Shown here piece after piece: positions 52,104 through 62,034 of a DNA stretch of 64,000 nt. Made by a program: the position numbers and the translations under genes. The notes under the pieces were generated by a model. It made no database searches. It was not told where the DNA came from and saw only the letters and a program-made list of their open reading frames with translations. Origin of the DNA: a virus; the IMG/VR virus record IMGVR_UViG_3300021963_000040, positions 1 through 64,000 of that record. One strand, given 5' to 3'. Each line of letters opens with the position of its first letter. Positions within the stretch are counted from its first letter, which is position 1.

Positions 52104-53558
52104 ATGACTACTTGCACAATACACATTAAAGATGAAGTCAATGTAAAAGTAGCAGGTCTAGATGTGGGCACTCGCCGAGATCTAGAAAAGAAATTAAAGT
52201 TTTTTCAACCGTATGCGCGACATGTTCCGGCATTTAAACTAGGCCGCTGGGATGGATGCGTTAGTTTCTTTTCAGTAGGTGGCAACACTTATCTTAACCT
52301 GCTAGATCGTATCCTTCCAACTATCGTTGACGAAGGCTATACTATTGAGATTGATGATCAAAGAATAAAGCATGAACTTACTTTTCCTGTTGTAACAGAA
52401 ACATTCCACGACGGTAAGTTATGGCCTATAGGACATCCTGCTGAAGGTGAACAAATAATGTTACGCGACTATCAAGTCGAAATCATTAATCAGTTTTTAT
52501 CCAACCCACAAAGCATACAAGAGATTGCCACAGGCGCAGGCAAGACGTTGATGACTGCAACGTTGAGTCAGCTAGTTGAGCCCTACGGACGAAGTGTGGT
52601 AATTGTCCCAAACAAAGACCTTGTACGTCAAACCTATGATGACTATGTTAACCTTGGACTTGATGTAGGTGTTTACTTTGGGGATAAAAAAGAACTAGGT
52701 AAAACACATACCATTTGTACTTGGCAAAGCCTTAACAGTCTAGAAAAGAGATTCAAAGACGGCGAAAGTGAACTAGGTTTAGATGAATGGGGTAAGGATG
52801 TTAATTGTGTTATAGTAGATGAAGTGCATATGGCCAAAGCTGATGTACTACGGCAATTACTAACAGGACCCTTTGCTAACGTACCTATACGCTGGGGACT
52901 AACAGGAACGATCCCAAAAGAAGATCACGAATTTGTTAGTTTAATTGCTAGTATAGGCAATATAACAGCACGTTTAGGTGCAAAAGAACTTCAAGATCAA
53001 GGGGTATTAAGTAACTGCCATGTTAATGTAGTACAGCTACAAGATACAGTAGAATATCCTACCTATCAAGAAGAATTGACATATCTAACAACTAACAAAA
53101 AACGTATTGACCATATTGCAAAGATGGCTAACGCTATTGCCGAGTCAGGTAACACATTGATCCTAGTTGATCGAATTGAAGCAGGTAAGTTGCTAGCAGA
53201 ACGTATTCCGGACAGTATCTTTATTAGCGGTAACATGAAATCTACTACCCGTAAAGAGCACTACACCGAAGTGCAAGAAGCAGAAGGTAAAGTTATCATT
53301 GCTACATACGGTGTAGCGGCCGTTGGTATTAATATTCCCCGTATCTTTAATTTGATTTTAGTAGAACCAGGTAAGAGCTTTGTGCGAGTCATTCAGAGTA
53401 TTGGCCGAGGTATTCGTAAGGCCAAGGACAAAGATTTTGTACAGATCTGGGACATAACAAGTAGTGCTAAATTTGCTAAGAAGCATCTTACTATTAGAAA
53501 AAAATATTATGCGGACGCAGGTTATCCGTATGTTGTTGAAAAGGTAAATTATAAATGA
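52104..53558 (+). CDS. uvsW: DNA/RNA helicase UvsW
   Basis: A 484-aa SF2 helicase. The N-terminal 100 residues match the UvsW accessory domain (RRDLEKKLKFFQPYARHVPA). The helicase core shows LRDYQVEIINQFLSNPQ (Q-motif region), Walker A ATGAGKT (142-148), DEVH box (239-242), motif III LTGTIPK, and C-terminal motifs VIIATYGVAAVGINIPR and QSIGRGIRKAKDK. T4 UvsW unwinds R-loops and branched DNA and shifts replication from origins to recombination. Length is close to T4 UvsW (about 500 aa). The stop overlaps the next gene by ATGA. Confidence 0.95.
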   Translation: MTTCTIHIKDEVNVKVAGLDVGTRRDLEKKLKFFQPYARHVPAFKLGRWDGCVSFFSVGGNTYLNLLDRILPTIVDEGYTIEIDDQRIKHELTFPVVTETFHDGKLWPIGHPAEGEQIMLRDYQVEIINQFLSNPQSIQEIATGAGKTLMTATLSQLVEPYGRSVVIVPNKDLVRQTYDDYVNLGLDVGVYFGDKKELGKTHTICTWQSLNSLEKRFKDGESELGLDEWGKDVNCVIVDEVHMAKADVLRQLLTGPFANVPIRWGLTGTIPKEDHEFVSLIASIGNITARLGAKELQDQGVLSNCHVNVVQLQDTVEYPTYQEELTYLTTNKKRIDHIAKMANAIAESGNTLILVDRIEAGKLLAERIPDSIFISGNMKSTTRKEHYTEVQEAEGKVIIATYGVAAVGINIPRIFNLILVEPGKSFVRVIQSIGRGIRKAKDKDFVQIWDITSSAKFAKKHLTIRKKYYADAGYPYVVEKVNYK

Positions 53559-54058
53559 GCAGAATTTTAACAGTCGACAACGCATCGTTCGACATGAACA
53601 ATCTTCCGGACGAGATTGATGACCTACGTTACTGTGTTTTAGACTACAGTGATCCGGCTAATGCAGATTACCATTGGGTACCATTAGTGTTCTTAGAGTC
53701 ATTTAGTGCGCCCGCCGCAGTCTTAAAAATAGGCCAATATACTATTCAAATGCCTTTGGACTGGAGTATCGTTATCGGGGAACCAGAAATAGGCGAGCCC
53801 GAAGTTGTTCCTATCATGAGCGTAAACGATCGTGGCTTCAAAGCATTCCACTTCAATCCGTTTACCAGCTTCCGTCCTAACTTCCAAACCATTGAAATCG
53901 TAAATGTGTTCACTGAGATCAAATGGTACTTTCCTAAGTTAAAGTTTGGGCACATTTTAGCTGTACCATTATGCGACGGACCAAACCCGCCTTGTGCTTT
54001 CTTTATAAAAGAAACACAAAAGGTTCCTGAAGTACTTGCATTAGATAAGATGTTCTAA
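53555..54058 (+). CDS. Conserved-looking hypothetical between uvsW and gp62
   Basis: A 167-aa protein coupled to uvsW by ATGA. It has acidic, beta-rich character with MPLDWSIVIGEPEIGEPEVV, FHFNPFTSFRPNFQTIEI, FTEIKWYFPKLKFGHILAVPL and PPCAFFIKETQKVPEVL. I recall similar proteins in T4-like cyanophages without assigned function. The promoter for gp62 lies in its 3' end. Confidence 0.75.
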   Translation: MSRILTVDNASFDMNNLPDEIDDLRYCVLDYSDPANADYHWVPLVFLESFSAPAAVLKIGQYTIQMPLDWSIVIGEPEIGEPEVVPIMSVNDRGFKAFHFNPFTSFRPNFQTIEIVNVFTEIKWYFPKLKFGHILAVPLCDGPNPPCAFFIKETQKVPEVLALDKMF

Positions 54059-54064
54059 TATAAT
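54036..54064 (+). promoter_or_regulatory. Sigma70-like promoter (leaderless gp62)
   Basis: TTGCAT, a 17-bp spacer and TATAAT. The -10 ends 5 nt before the ATG at 54070, with no RBS between them. Confidence 0.55.
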
Positions 54065-54069
54065 ACTGT

Positions 54070-54552
54070 ATGGCAACTAAAAAAGAACCAGCTATCCCAT
54101 TAAGTGAAATGTTACTGGCCCTTGATCGCAGAGACCGAGGTTGGTATAGCCGCCTTACTGACGAACAGAAAAAAGCGTTTAGTCCGTGGCTGACTATGCG
54201 ATATGCGTCGAGTGTGCAAGATAGCCCTGTATTGGAGGAGCATTACTTACTACATACCAATGCGTTTTGTAATAGAAACTTTAGTGCTATTAGTGCAAAA
54301 GAACACGCAGAACTTCATTGGCTTACCATGCAAACCGCTGGCGTTGGTCGTAAGATGTTACATCCTTTTATTAAGCCCCCTAAAGGTATCAAGAAGAATA
54401 AAGTAATGAAGTGGGCAGAAACTGTCTGGCCTACTTTAAAAGACGATGAATTAGAACTGCTTATAAGTATGAACTCTACAGAGCAACTAGTAGACCTAGC
54501 AGAGCAGTTGGGAATGGAACCTAAAGAAATTAAAGATACGTTTGATGTTTAA
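54070..54552 (+). CDS. gp62: Clamp-loader small subunit (T4 gp62-like)
   Basis: A 160-aa protein, close to T4 gp62 (187 aa). With gp44 it loads the sliding clamp gp45. The region FSPWLTMRYASS, then YLLHTNAFCNRNFSAISAKE, HAELHWLTM and GVGRKMLHPFIKPPKG follows the gp62 pattern. The C-terminal part is helical (DDELELLISMNSTEQLVDLA). Homology is weak at this length, and gp44/gp45 are not in the window, so confidence is moderate. It appears leaderless. Its 3' end overlaps the zinc-finger gene by 8 bp. Confidence 0.72.
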   Translation: MATKKEPAIPLSEMLLALDRRDRGWYSRLTDEQKKAFSPWLTMRYASSVQDSPVLEEHYLLHTNAFCNRNFSAISAKEHAELHWLTMQTAGVGRKMLHPFIKPPKGIKKNKVMKWAETVWPTLKDDELELLISMNSTEQLVDLAEQLGMEPKEIKDTFDV

Positions 54553-55225
54553 GTGTAAATATTGTCCGGCAACGTTCGTTAAAGAAACTACACTTTCGGC
54601 TCATATGTGTGAAAGAAAGCGCAGGCTATTAGCTGAACATAATAGAGAAAATCAAATAGCATTACAGATCTGGCTCAAGTTTCTTAAGTTTACAACTCCT
54701 AACTCTAAAAAACAAAAGACCTATTCTGACTTTATTTCTAGTAGAGTGTACACTGGCTTTGTTAAATTTGCACGTCATGTTATTGACCTAAACCCTTATG
54801 ATTTTGAAAGCTTCATTGACTTTGTATTTCGGTATGGAGTAAAGTTAGATGATTGGTGTAAAGCCTATGTATATGAAGCATGGATTAGAGAGTACAACAA
54901 AAAAGAAACAGTAGATAGAGCCGCAGAAAGAAGCATATTGCTAATGCGTACTTGGGCAGAAACAACAGGGGAAGATTGGCACAAGTTTTTTAAATTAGTA
55001 AACACTAATCAAGCTGTACATTGGATTAGGACAGGTCGTATTAGTCCGTGGGTATTATATGCTACAAAAGCAGGCGAGAGCCTAGTAGACAGATTCAACG
55101 CAGAACAAATTGAAATGGTTGCAGAATACATTGAACCAAAGCACTGGCAATTTAAAGTAGCACGTCAGGCAGATGACGCCAATTGGATAGAAAAAACATT
55201 TGATAACGCAGGGATAGAAATATGA
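54545..55225 (+). CDS. Zinc-finger hypothetical protein
   Basis: A 226-aa protein starting with ATG at 54545 inside the gp62 3' end (a TTG one codon earlier is less likely). The N-terminus is a C2HC-type finger: C4-x2-C7, then H20 and C22 in CKYCPATF...LSAHMCERKRR. The rest is helical, rich in Trp, Arg and Tyr (VKFARHVIDLNPYDFESFID), with no further motif. It is coupled by ATGA to the DnaE-like gene. It occupies the slot that holds regA in T4 but does not resemble RegA. DNA binding is inferred from the finger. Confidence 0.75.
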   Translation: MFKCKYCPATFVKETTLSAHMCERKRRLLAEHNRENQIALQIWLKFLKFTTPNSKKQKTYSDFISSRVYTGFVKFARHVIDLNPYDFESFIDFVFRYGVKLDDWCKAYVYEAWIREYNKKETVDRAAERSILLMRTWAETTGEDWHKFFKLVNTNQAVHWIRTGRISPWVLYATKAGESLVDRFNAEQIEMVAEYIEPKHWQFKVARQADDANWIEKTFDNAGIEI

Positions 55226-55806
55226 AATTAGTATCTACGGATATTGACATTGACTTAGCAGACAGACAACTGTTACTGAATGTAGTACCTCATACACCTG
55301 CTATGATCAAAGACGGCCCAAAGAAACGTAAGCATAATACAGGTGTATATTTTCACGAAGTTCCTGCAGATCCGTTTAATGGATGGTGTACTGTTGACTA
55401 TAAGGAAGCAGAAGACATTGGATACTTTAAGATGGATATTCTTAATGTAAGTCTGTACAAGGATGTTAAGAGTCCTGCTCATTTAGATGAGCTAGCTAAC
55501 AAAGAACCTATGTGGGAATTATTAGAACAGCCGGAGATTGTATCTACACTATTTCATTTAAGTAATCATGCAGACATTACTTGTAAAATGAAACCTAAAA
55601 GTTTAGAAGAACTTGCTATGTTGCTGGCGATTATACGTCCCGGTAAAAAGCATTTACAGGGCAAATCATGGAACGACATAGCTAAAGACGTTTGGATTAA
55701 ACCCGAAGATGATACGTACTACTTTAAGAAGAGCCACAGTTTGGGTTATGCTTTGGCTATTATAGTACAACTTAATTTGCTTTGTGAGCAAGCAAATCTA
55801 GTCTAA
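55222..55806 (+). CDS. Miniature C-family (DnaE-like) DNA polymerase core protein
   Basis: A 194-aa protein whose motifs line up, in order, with bacterial DnaE palm and fingers. TDIDIDLADRQ (6-16) resembles PDFDVDFCMEKR, so Asp7 and Asp9 match E. coli catalytic D401 and D403. KHNTGVYF (37-44) resembles GKHAGGVV. IGYFKMDILN (66-75) resembles GLVKFDFLGL, so Asp72 matches D555. SLEELAMLLAIIRPGK (127-142) resembles CFEDMIALVALFRPGP. FKKSHSLGYALAI (168-180) resembles FNKSHSAAYALVS. PHP, thumb and tau-binding parts are missing. All three catalytic Asp residues are kept. It is coupled to the zinc-finger gene next to gp62. Activity is unproven; it may be a partial or regulatory homologue. Confidence 0.7.
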   Translation: MKLVSTDIDIDLADRQLLLNVVPHTPAMIKDGPKKRKHNTGVYFHEVPADPFNGWCTVDYKEAEDIGYFKMDILNVSLYKDVKSPAHLDELANKEPMWELLEQPEIVSTLFHLSNHADITCKMKPKSLEELAMLLAIIRPGKKHLQGKSWNDIAKDVWIKPEDDTYYFKKSHSLGYALAIIVQLNLLCEQANLV

Positions 55807-56178
55807 TTTTTTAACTAACTGAATTTGACGCCGCTTGATTCGTTTGGTAATTATGTTACTGAGCGATACAGAGTGTCCGTATACTATTTCAAAATCTTTA
55901 GCGTTAAAAGTTTTTAACGAGTAGCTAAAGATCTTAAACTTTTCCCCTAGGATGATATTAATGGGTAGCAACCTATTGCTGGCCCACCACCATTCGTCTC
56001 CAAATTCTAAAAATTGCTTCTTATGGTCAGGCGAGGTCAGCAGGCTATAGATGTACATACTAGCTATGCCTGCATCATGGTTTTGAATTATACCTACATA
56101 TTCGTTTCCGCCGTATCTACATAGGCTAAGAAAGGGAAAACGATCTAAAAGTTCTTGATATTCGTGTTTTATGGTCAT
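55798..56178 (-). CDS. Hypothetical minus-strand protein
   Basis: A 126-aa protein. The start at MTIKHEYQELLDRFPF (56178) looks natural; an upstream Met at 56199 is possible and neither has a clear RBS. A minus-strand TAAATA box lies near 56203. Motifs include YGGNEYVGIIQNHDAGIASM and FGDEWWWASNR, then a basic C-terminus (TKRIKRRQIQLVKKL). Its 3' end overlaps the DnaE-like gene by 9 bp. No known function. Confidence 0.68.
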   Translation of the reverse strand: MTIKHEYQELLDRFPFLSLCRYGGNEYVGIIQNHDAGIASMYIYSLLTSPDHKKQFLEFGDEWWWASNRLLPINIILGEKFKIFSYSLKTFNAKDFEIVYGHSVSLSNIITKRIKRRQIQLVKKLD

Positions 56179-56234
56179 TATTAACAATAATTGCGCCAAA
56201 GTTATTTAGCTCGCACCCAATTGATAAATTTTAG

Positions 56235-56241
56235 GTAAATA
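56235..56241 (+). promoter_or_regulatory. Possible late promoter (near-leaderless)
   Basis: GTAAATA ends 4 nt before the ATG at 56246; no RBS is present. Confidence 0.45.
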
Positions 56242-56245
56242 CAAG

Positions 56246-56785
56246 ATGATTACTATATTTCAGCATGTACCACGAATTCAGGTTCTGCTAGTGACTTCAC
56301 ACAAGAACTATAATACGCCTATGAACGACAAAAAATTACAAGCAGTCAAGGGGCTTGATAATCCCTTGGAGATTCAAATCCTTAACAGCGATCGTAAGCC
56401 AGTTGATCTAACAGGCAAAACAGTTAAGTTTACTATTAGCAGAATTAAAGCTAACAGCATATTTTTTGAAAAAGAAATGACAGCACAAAATGCCGCTAAA
56501 GGCATTTACAGCGGGGTAATTACAACAGACGAAATTTACGAAATTCCAGAAGGGCTAGCTCAGCTAGCTTTTTATGTAGAAGACGATGAGACAGGCATAA
56601 AAACCCCACTATTAAAGAATATATCTGGAGGATATACTATTGACCTTGACATTATTAACGGTCCTTATGTTATTCCAGAAGTTGATACTTATGACGATTA
56701 TGGTAGTGTATCTACATTTAACAACTCAGTAGAAGACCTAGGGTCAGTTAGCGATTATGTAGAACACACTGAAACGAATATTTAA
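56246..56785 (+). CDS. Baseplate/fibre-associated protein with Ig-like N-terminal domain
   Basis: A 179-aa protein. The start is taken at 56246; MNDKKLQAVKGLDNPLEIQI at 56321 is an alternative start, because a TATAAT-like box occurs shortly before it. The domain from residue 26 (DRKPVDLTGKTVKFTISR, then GIYSGVITTDEIYEIPEGL and YTIDLDI) resembles the BppU N-terminal / Ig-like domains that anchor tail fibres. The C-terminus is acidic and Ser/Tyr-rich. It precedes the collagen-like fibre, which it probably joins to the tail. Confidence 0.65.
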   Translation: MITIFQHVPRIQVLLVTSHKNYNTPMNDKKLQAVKGLDNPLEIQILNSDRKPVDLTGKTVKFTISRIKANSIFFEKEMTAQNAAKGIYSGVITTDEIYEIPEGLAQLAFYVEDDETGIKTPLLKNISGGYTIDLDIINGPYVIPEVDTYDDYGSVSTFNNSVEDLGSVSDYVEHTETNI

Positions 56786-56794
56786 GGAAAAAGA

Positions 56795-59700
56795 ATGCCA
56801 GTAGACCAAAATAATAAGCGCACAAAACAGTTACGTTTACGACGAGGAACAACTGCCGAACACGAAAATTTTGTAGGCGCATTAGGCGAAGTAACATTTG
56901 ATACTACAAAGAATACACTTAGAGTACACGACAGCACGTTAGAAGGCGGTCATGTCATTGCTACTGAATCTTTTGTCAGCGGTGTATTTGATGGTGTATT
57001 AGATATAATAGAAGGTCAAGTTGGACCACAAGGACCACAAGGACCACAGGGCGAAACTGGACCACAAGGACCGCAAGGCGAAACTGGCCCACAGGGCGAA
57101 ACTGGCCCACAAGGACCGCAAGGCGAAACTGGCCCTCAGGGTGTATCTATAACACTACAAGGAATGGTAGCAACATCTGCCGACTTACCAGAAACTTCTA
57201 CATTAAACAATGCCTACATAGCACAAGACACTGGAGATCTTTGGGTTTGGTCAGCCGCAAGCCAATGGGAAAATGCAGGTCATATTGTAGGACCACAAGG
57301 ATTACAAGGACCACAGGGCGAAACTGGCCCACAAGGACCACAGGGCGAAACTGGCCCACAAGGCGAAACCGGCCCACAAGGCGAAACTGGACCACAGGGC
57401 GAAACTGGCCCACAAGGCGATCCAGGACCTGCTCCTTATCAACAAGGTAATCCGTTTGCATGGTCAGGTACTGCCCTTTACAACGCCAACGATGTTGTTT
57501 CTTACGGTGGATCTTTTTGGATTCTAAGTGATCCTACTAACTATATACAAAGTCCTACTCCAGATGCTGGCTACGGCTGGACACAGTTTTATCTAACAGG
57601 AACAGGCACCGATACAGGTAATTTTAGATTTAATAATAACATTTTATATACTAATGCCGGACAAAGCATTTACATTGACCCTAGCAACGACGAAGGAGAT
57701 ACCGGATTTATCTTTGTGCCTGGGCCAGGCACAGCTGATATAGATCCTGTACAAATTTACAATCAATTGTCAGGCGGTGTACGAATTGGTAGTAGCAATA
57801 GTCTTTGGACATTTGGTTCAAGTGGTACATTAACATTACCAAATAACACAACTGTTGGCAACAATCTAGAAGGTACATATTCAAGTACATTCCTTTGTTT
57901 ACAATATGGTGTCACCGATCAAACCAGCGGATACTTTTCATCTAATAGTATCACACGCCCAATCTTTAATCCTCTTATCTCCACAATATCTGTTGGATGG
58001 TTTGTAAGTGGGCCGGGATTAACTGGCGTTAAAGAAATTATAGACATAGTAGAAATGGGCGAGGGGGATCGAGCATTCATAGTAGATCTAACCGATGGAT
58101 CACTTTGGGCAGATCTCAGCGTTGATATTCCTTACAGATTCTATTCACCAGATTATGCTCTTACACTCAATGGTACTAAATTAACAGTTAATTCAAACGA
58201 GTGGAAGTTTAATCAAGCCGGTCATCTAACTGTGCCTGGTGACATTCATGAAAAGGTCGGTAACGATTTAGAAATAGCCGTTCATAATAATCGAAACAAC
58301 GATGGTACACCCGGTAGCGCAGTTTTATCATTAACAAACAATGATGCCGTTGACTTCCAGACCTATACAACACTTGAAGTAGGCGCTTACGATATTAAAC
58401 TGAACACTGACTACGAGGGTGTGTTTACTGGTGCTAGACGCACATGGGAATTTAAACGAAACGGTACATTAACATTTCCAGATTTAACAGAACAAACTAC
58501 CGCTTGGACTGGTTCAGTATCTTCAATAAGTAGCGGACCTACGGCACCCGGTAGTGCTGTTGTGGCTGGCGAAAATGATGTAGATTTTAATTTTAGTGAC
58601 GGTGTTGGTACAGCAGTTAGTGTTACCAGAGACAGTGAAATTGTTTCATCAAAGCCAGTAGGATTAACACTAGCGTCAAATTATGATGTAAAGATTGTAA
58701 CAGATTTTACAGATAACAATCGTACCTGGACATTCGAAGGCTCAACAGGAAATGTAGAGTTACCGAGAGGTAGTATTATTGGAGAAACAAGCAATACTAC
58801 AATTATCACACCTCCTACAGCAACTCCAGACCAAAGCCTAGTTATTCGTCCAACTGCATCTCAGTGGACTATAGAGTCTAGTGGTTTTGTTGTTTACGGT
58901 AGTCCTATTACAATTACTTTAACTTTGCAAAACTGGACATACTTTGGAACAGTTAACTATGAAATTACTGGTCCGGGTGTAACCGAGCAATCGCTGGGTC
59001 GTCCATTGACTGGTAAATTAATTTATGCAGGAGTTGTGGGCGGGCCCGACGCACAGTCTGTTACCTGGACTATACCTGCTGACAGCGTTATCACTGAGTT
59101 TACTTTTACAGTAACTGGAGTTGATGGTACTCAATCTACTAATTATCTAACAGAAAATGATCCGGCGTTGTATTATAACTTCGAATGGAATGCAATGCCT
59201 ACTGGTTATTCTACTACAGTAACTAACAACGGCATATCTAACACAGAATTCAGTCATATACATTTAGTAGCCGGAGATCCTGCAACAGTTGACCTTTATC
59301 TAGGCGATGACGATCAATATGTTAAGATTGAAAAAAATGCTGGCGATGTAGTAATCGGCACTAACGCAAATACTAAAAATTGGAGATTTGACACAGACGG
59401 TACTACAACATTCCCTGCTGGTAGCAAGATATCTAACTATCCAGGATACCCAGGTGGTGACAGTTGGTTTGTAACTCCTGCCATCAACGCAGGCGGTGTA
59501 GCCAGTGCCGATGGTCAACAGTATATACAGGTAAACAATGGCTATGGTGTAGAAATAGGTACAGGATGGCCTGCAACTTCCCACGCTTGGCATTTTGGCT
59601 TAGATGGTAAGTTAACATTGCCAAGCGGAAGCAGTATTCTTGATCTTCAAATCACAGGAGGTCCAACTACTGATAGCTTAATGATATTGGGTGCCGGTGC

Positions 59701-61204
59701 CACTGTTGCTGAAAATCAAAGAGCGGCTCGTATAGCACTAAACGGTGATGTTGAGGGAGTTGCTATTGGTGCTGGTACTAAAGATTGGCAGTTTACTAAT
59801 AATGGTAATTTAACAGTTCCTAATAGCGGCATAATTACTACAACTCAAGATGGTTCATTAAGTGTTCGTGCTTATATTGAAAACACTAATCCTAATGATG
59901 GTGATATTTTATCAGGCGGACTATTTGTAAACGGACAACAAGTCAGCATTAGTTATACACAATATAGTACAATGCAAGGTGGCCCTTTCCCAGGTAAACA
60001 ATGGGATTTCAATCCTACTAGCGGTGAAACACAAATCCCTGGCGGTATTAGATTTAAAACAGACAACAGTCTGCAGACCACAGCCTGGACTGGTTCTATA
60101 TCTTTAAATCAAATAGAAAATTTTAACGTTTCGGCTACTCCTACAGCAGGACAAGTATTAAAGTTTGATGGTACTAACTGGGTCAACGGCGCAGACAACA
60201 CTGGTGCCGGCGGTAGTGGCATAGCACTAACAGATCTAAGTGTAGGTACTCCTAATGCCGCTAGCGGAAGCGGTGCTATTAGTTATAACAATACCAGCGG
60301 GGTATTTAAATACACCCCTCCTGATTTAAGCAGTTATGTAACTTCTAGCTCACTAACAACTACACTAGGTAATTACGCAACCACTAGCTCATTGAGTAAC
60401 TATGTAACCAGCAGTTCACTGACAACTACATTGGGCGACTATGTTACAAATAATTCATTAACAACTACATTAGGTAATTACGCGACTACTAGTTCGTTAA
60501 GCAATTACGTAACTTCTAGCTCACTAACAACTACATTAGGTAATTACGTTACAAGTTCAACTCTGTCAGGATATAATTACATTACTACAGGTAGCCTAAG
60601 TGTAACACAGAATAGTCCTGCTACTACAGGTTCTTTAACTTACAGTAACGGTGTCTTTACATTTACACCTACAGCACCTTATACTTTACCAACTGCAACA
60701 GGATCAGTGCTAGGCGGTGTTAAGATTGGGCCAGGTATTGCTATCGACGGTAACGGAGTAATCAGTACCACTAACACCACTAACCAAAATACATCTACAA
60801 CTAGCAACGTAACATTTAACAACGTTACAACAACAGGACAGATTGTAGAAAGTTTCCAAACATACAGTACTTCTATTAGTTCTGGTGCAACAGTAACCCT
60901 TAACTGTACTAATGGTAGCCTATGGAATATTACCAGTACAGTAGCAGGTAACTGGACTGCGGCTGTAACTAACCTTGCAATGACCTTGGGGCAAGCAACT
61001 AGTGTATCTTTAATTATTAACCAAGGTGCTACTGCTTATTTGCCAACAGCACTTTCAGTTAACGGTACATCAGTAACTATTAACTGGCAGGGCGGATCAG
61101 TTCCTACAGGTAACAACAGCAAGAAAGATATTGTATCATTTAGCATATTGCAAACAGGCGCTAGTGCATATCTAGTATTTGGTCAGTTAGTAACATTTGG
61201 ATAA
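56795..61204 (+). CDS. Tail fibre with collagen-like repeats
   Basis: A 1469-aa fibre with RBS AAGGAAAA. Residues 10-60 contain [20 protein letters not shown] and [16 protein letters not shown], a common tail-fibre N-terminal module. Two Gly-x-y blocks of [10 protein letters not shown] type follow (about residues 75-116 and 166-212), separated by a small domain with [10 protein letters not shown] and GDLWVWS. Repeated beta modules with [12 protein letters not shown] / WRFDTDGT / HFGLDGKL signatures continue. A segment of [20 protein letters not shown] repeats near residue 1190 precedes the C-terminal domain. No S74 domain is present. Collagen-like blocks make stiff triple helices. Host-recognition role is inferred. 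Confidence 0.9.
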   Translation: MPVDQNNKRTKQLRLRRGTTAEHENFVGALGEVTFDTTKNTLRVHDSTLEGGHVIATESFVSGVFDGVLDIIEGQVGPQGPQGPQGETGPQGPQGETGPQGETGPQGPQGETGPQGVSITLQGMVATSADLPETSTLNNAYIAQDTGDLWVWSAASQWENAGHIVGPQGLQGPQGETGPQGPQGETGPQGETGPQGETGPQGETGPQGDPGPAPYQQGNPFAWSGTALYNANDVVSYGGSFWILSDPTNYIQSPTPDAGYGWTQFYLTGTGTDTGNFRFNNNILYTNAGQSIYIDPSNDEGDTGFIFVPGPGTADIDPVQIYNQLSGGVRIGSSNSLWTFGSSGTLTLPNNTTVGNNLEGTYSSTFLCLQYGVTDQTSGYFSSNSITRPIFNPLISTISVGWFVSGPGLTGVKEIIDIVEMGEGDRAFIVDLTDGSLWADLSVDIPYRFYSPDYALTLNGTKLTVNSNEWKFNQAGHLTVPGDIHEKVGNDLEIAVHNNRNNDGTPGSAVLSLTNNDAVDFQTYTTLEVGAYDIKLNTDYEGVFTGARRTWEFKRNGTLTFPDLTEQTTAWTGSVSSISSGPTAPGSAVVAGENDVDFNFSDGVGTAVSVTRDSEIVSSKPVGLTLASNYDVKIVTDFTDNNRTWTFEGSTGNVELPRGSIIGETSNTTIITPPTATPDQSLVIRPTASQWTIESSGFVVYGSPITITLTLQNWTYFGTVNYEITGPGVTEQSLGRPLTGKLIYAGVVGGPDAQSVTWTIPADSVITEFTFTVTGVDGTQSTNYLTENDPALYYNFEWNAMPTGYSTTVTNNGISNTEFSHIHLVAGDPATVDLYLGDDDQYVKIEKNAGDVVIGTNANTKNWRFDTDGTTTFPAGSKISNYPGYPGGDSWFVTPAINAGGVASADGQQYIQVNNGYGVEIGTGWPATSHAWHFGLDGKLTLPSGSSILDLQITGGPTTDSLMILGAGATVAENQRAARIALNGDVEGVAIGAGTKDWQFTNNGNLTVPNSGIITTTQDGSLSVRAYIENTNPNDGDILSGGLFVNGQQVSISYTQYSTMQGGPFPGKQWDFNPTSGETQIPGGIRFKTDNSLQTTAWTGSISLNQIENFNVSATPTAGQVLKFDGTNWVNGADNTGAGGSGIALTDLSVGTPNAASGSGAISYNNTSGVFKYTPPDLSSYVTSSSLTTTLGNYATTSSLSNYVTSSSLTTTLGDYVTNNSLTTTLGNYATTSSLSNYVTSSSLTTTLGNYVTSSTLSGYNYITTGSLSVTQNSPATTGSLTYSNGVFTFTPTAPYTLPTATGSVLGGVKIGPGIAIDGNGVISTTNTTNQNTSTTSNVTFNNVTTTGQIVESFQTYSTSISSGATVTLNCTNGSLWNITSTVAGNWTAAVTNLAMTLGQATSVSLIINQGATAYLPTALSVNGTSVTINWQGGSVPTGNNSKKDIVSFSILQTGASAYLVFGQLVTFG
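57014..57142 (+). repeat. Collagen-like (Gly-Pro-Gln / Gly-Glu-Thr) repeat block 1
   Basis: Tandem 9-bp units encoding Gly-x-y triplets, mainly GPQ and GET. They are nearly identical to block 2 and likely to vary by recombination. Confidence 0.95.
57288..57431 (+). repeat. Collagen-like repeat block 2
   Basis: A second series of GPQ/GET triplets with near-identical DNA to block 1, ending in GDPGP. Confidence 0.95.
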
Positions 61205-61207
61205 TAT

Positions 61208-61996
61208 ATGAGTTTTGGATTAACATCTAGTTTTAGTAGAGGTTTTGTTGCTGGTCAGAGGCCACTGGTAATTAGTTCTGCTAGTCAGTTACCTAACCTA
61301 GAAGTCTGGTACGATGCGGCCGGCGGCACTAACTTTAATAAGACTACATCTATTACCAATGGCACATCAATTACATCATGGCAAAACGGTGGCGGCTTAG
61401 TAAGCCATGATTGGAACTCAACTGGTGGCAACAGACCTGTGTGGAATAGTAATATTCAAAACGGTCTGGGCGTCGCACGTTTTAATCCAACTGGCGCGAC
61501 TACACAGTTTTTATCTATTAACCCTATTGCATACTTACAGGCATTGCCAGCCGCCACTATGGTGTTGTTGTTTAGAACATCTACAGTTGCGGCAGGTAGA
61601 AGAATTGCAACATCTACAAATACTGGAGGATTCCAATGGGGTCAAAACGGCACACAATGGGTAGGACAATTTTCTGGTGCGTCATTTACTGTGGATAACC
61701 ATATTGCCGATACTAACTTCCATCACATTGCTCTAACATTTGACGGCGCTCAAACAGGTAACACCAATAGACTAAAAGCACGTTTAGACGGTTCAGATAC
61801 TCCTATTACTTACACAACAAACGTTAACGCTACTACTAGCGCCGCGGCGTCAACATTTTATGGCGGGCTTGATCAAACTGGTAACAGCGGATATTGGCAA
61901 GGCGATATCGGCGAACTAATGATTTGGACTAGAGCACTAACAGTATCTGAATTATTATCAGTTGAAGGTTACCTAACTAACAAGTGGGCAGTATAA
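61208..61996 (+). CDS. LamG/concanavalin-like fibre-associated protein
   Basis: A 262-aa protein beginning 3 bp after the fibre stop. It has a jelly-roll pattern: LEVWYDAAGGTNFNKT, SITSWQN, ATMVLLFRTS, FHHIALTFDG, GDIGELMIWTRALTVSELLS and terminal YLTNKWAV. This matches LamG_3-type carbohydrate-binding domains, also seen in the N-terminal half of the adhesin at 24928. No signal peptide is present. It probably sits at or near the tip of the collagen-like fibre and binds a surface glycan; this is inferred. Confidence 0.82.
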   Translation: MSFGLTSSFSRGFVAGQRPLVISSASQLPNLEVWYDAAGGTNFNKTTSITNGTSITSWQNGGGLVSHDWNSTGGNRPVWNSNIQNGLGVARFNPTGATTQFLSINPIAYLQALPAATMVLLFRTSTVAAGRRIATSTNTGGFQWGQNGTQWVGQFSGASFTVDNHIADTNFHHIALTFDGAQTGNTNRLKARLDGSDTPITYTTNVNATTSAAASTFYGGLDQTGNSGYWQGDIGELMIWTRALTVSELLSVEGYLTNKWAV

Positions 61997-61999
61997 ACA

Positions 62000-62028
62000 T
62001 TGACTTATCTTGGCTAATAGTATAAACT
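62000..62028 (+). promoter_or_regulatory. Sigma70-like promoter (leaderless primase)
   Basis: TTGACT, a 17-bp spacer and TAAACT (or TATAAA with 15 bp). The -10 box ends 6 nt before the gp61 ATG; no RBS is present. Confidence 0.6.
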
Positions 62029-62034
62029 ATATAC

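Noticed and set aside
57198-57461. Open frames in other frames over the collagen repeats
   Set aside because: They arise from the 9-bp repeat unit and have no start signals.
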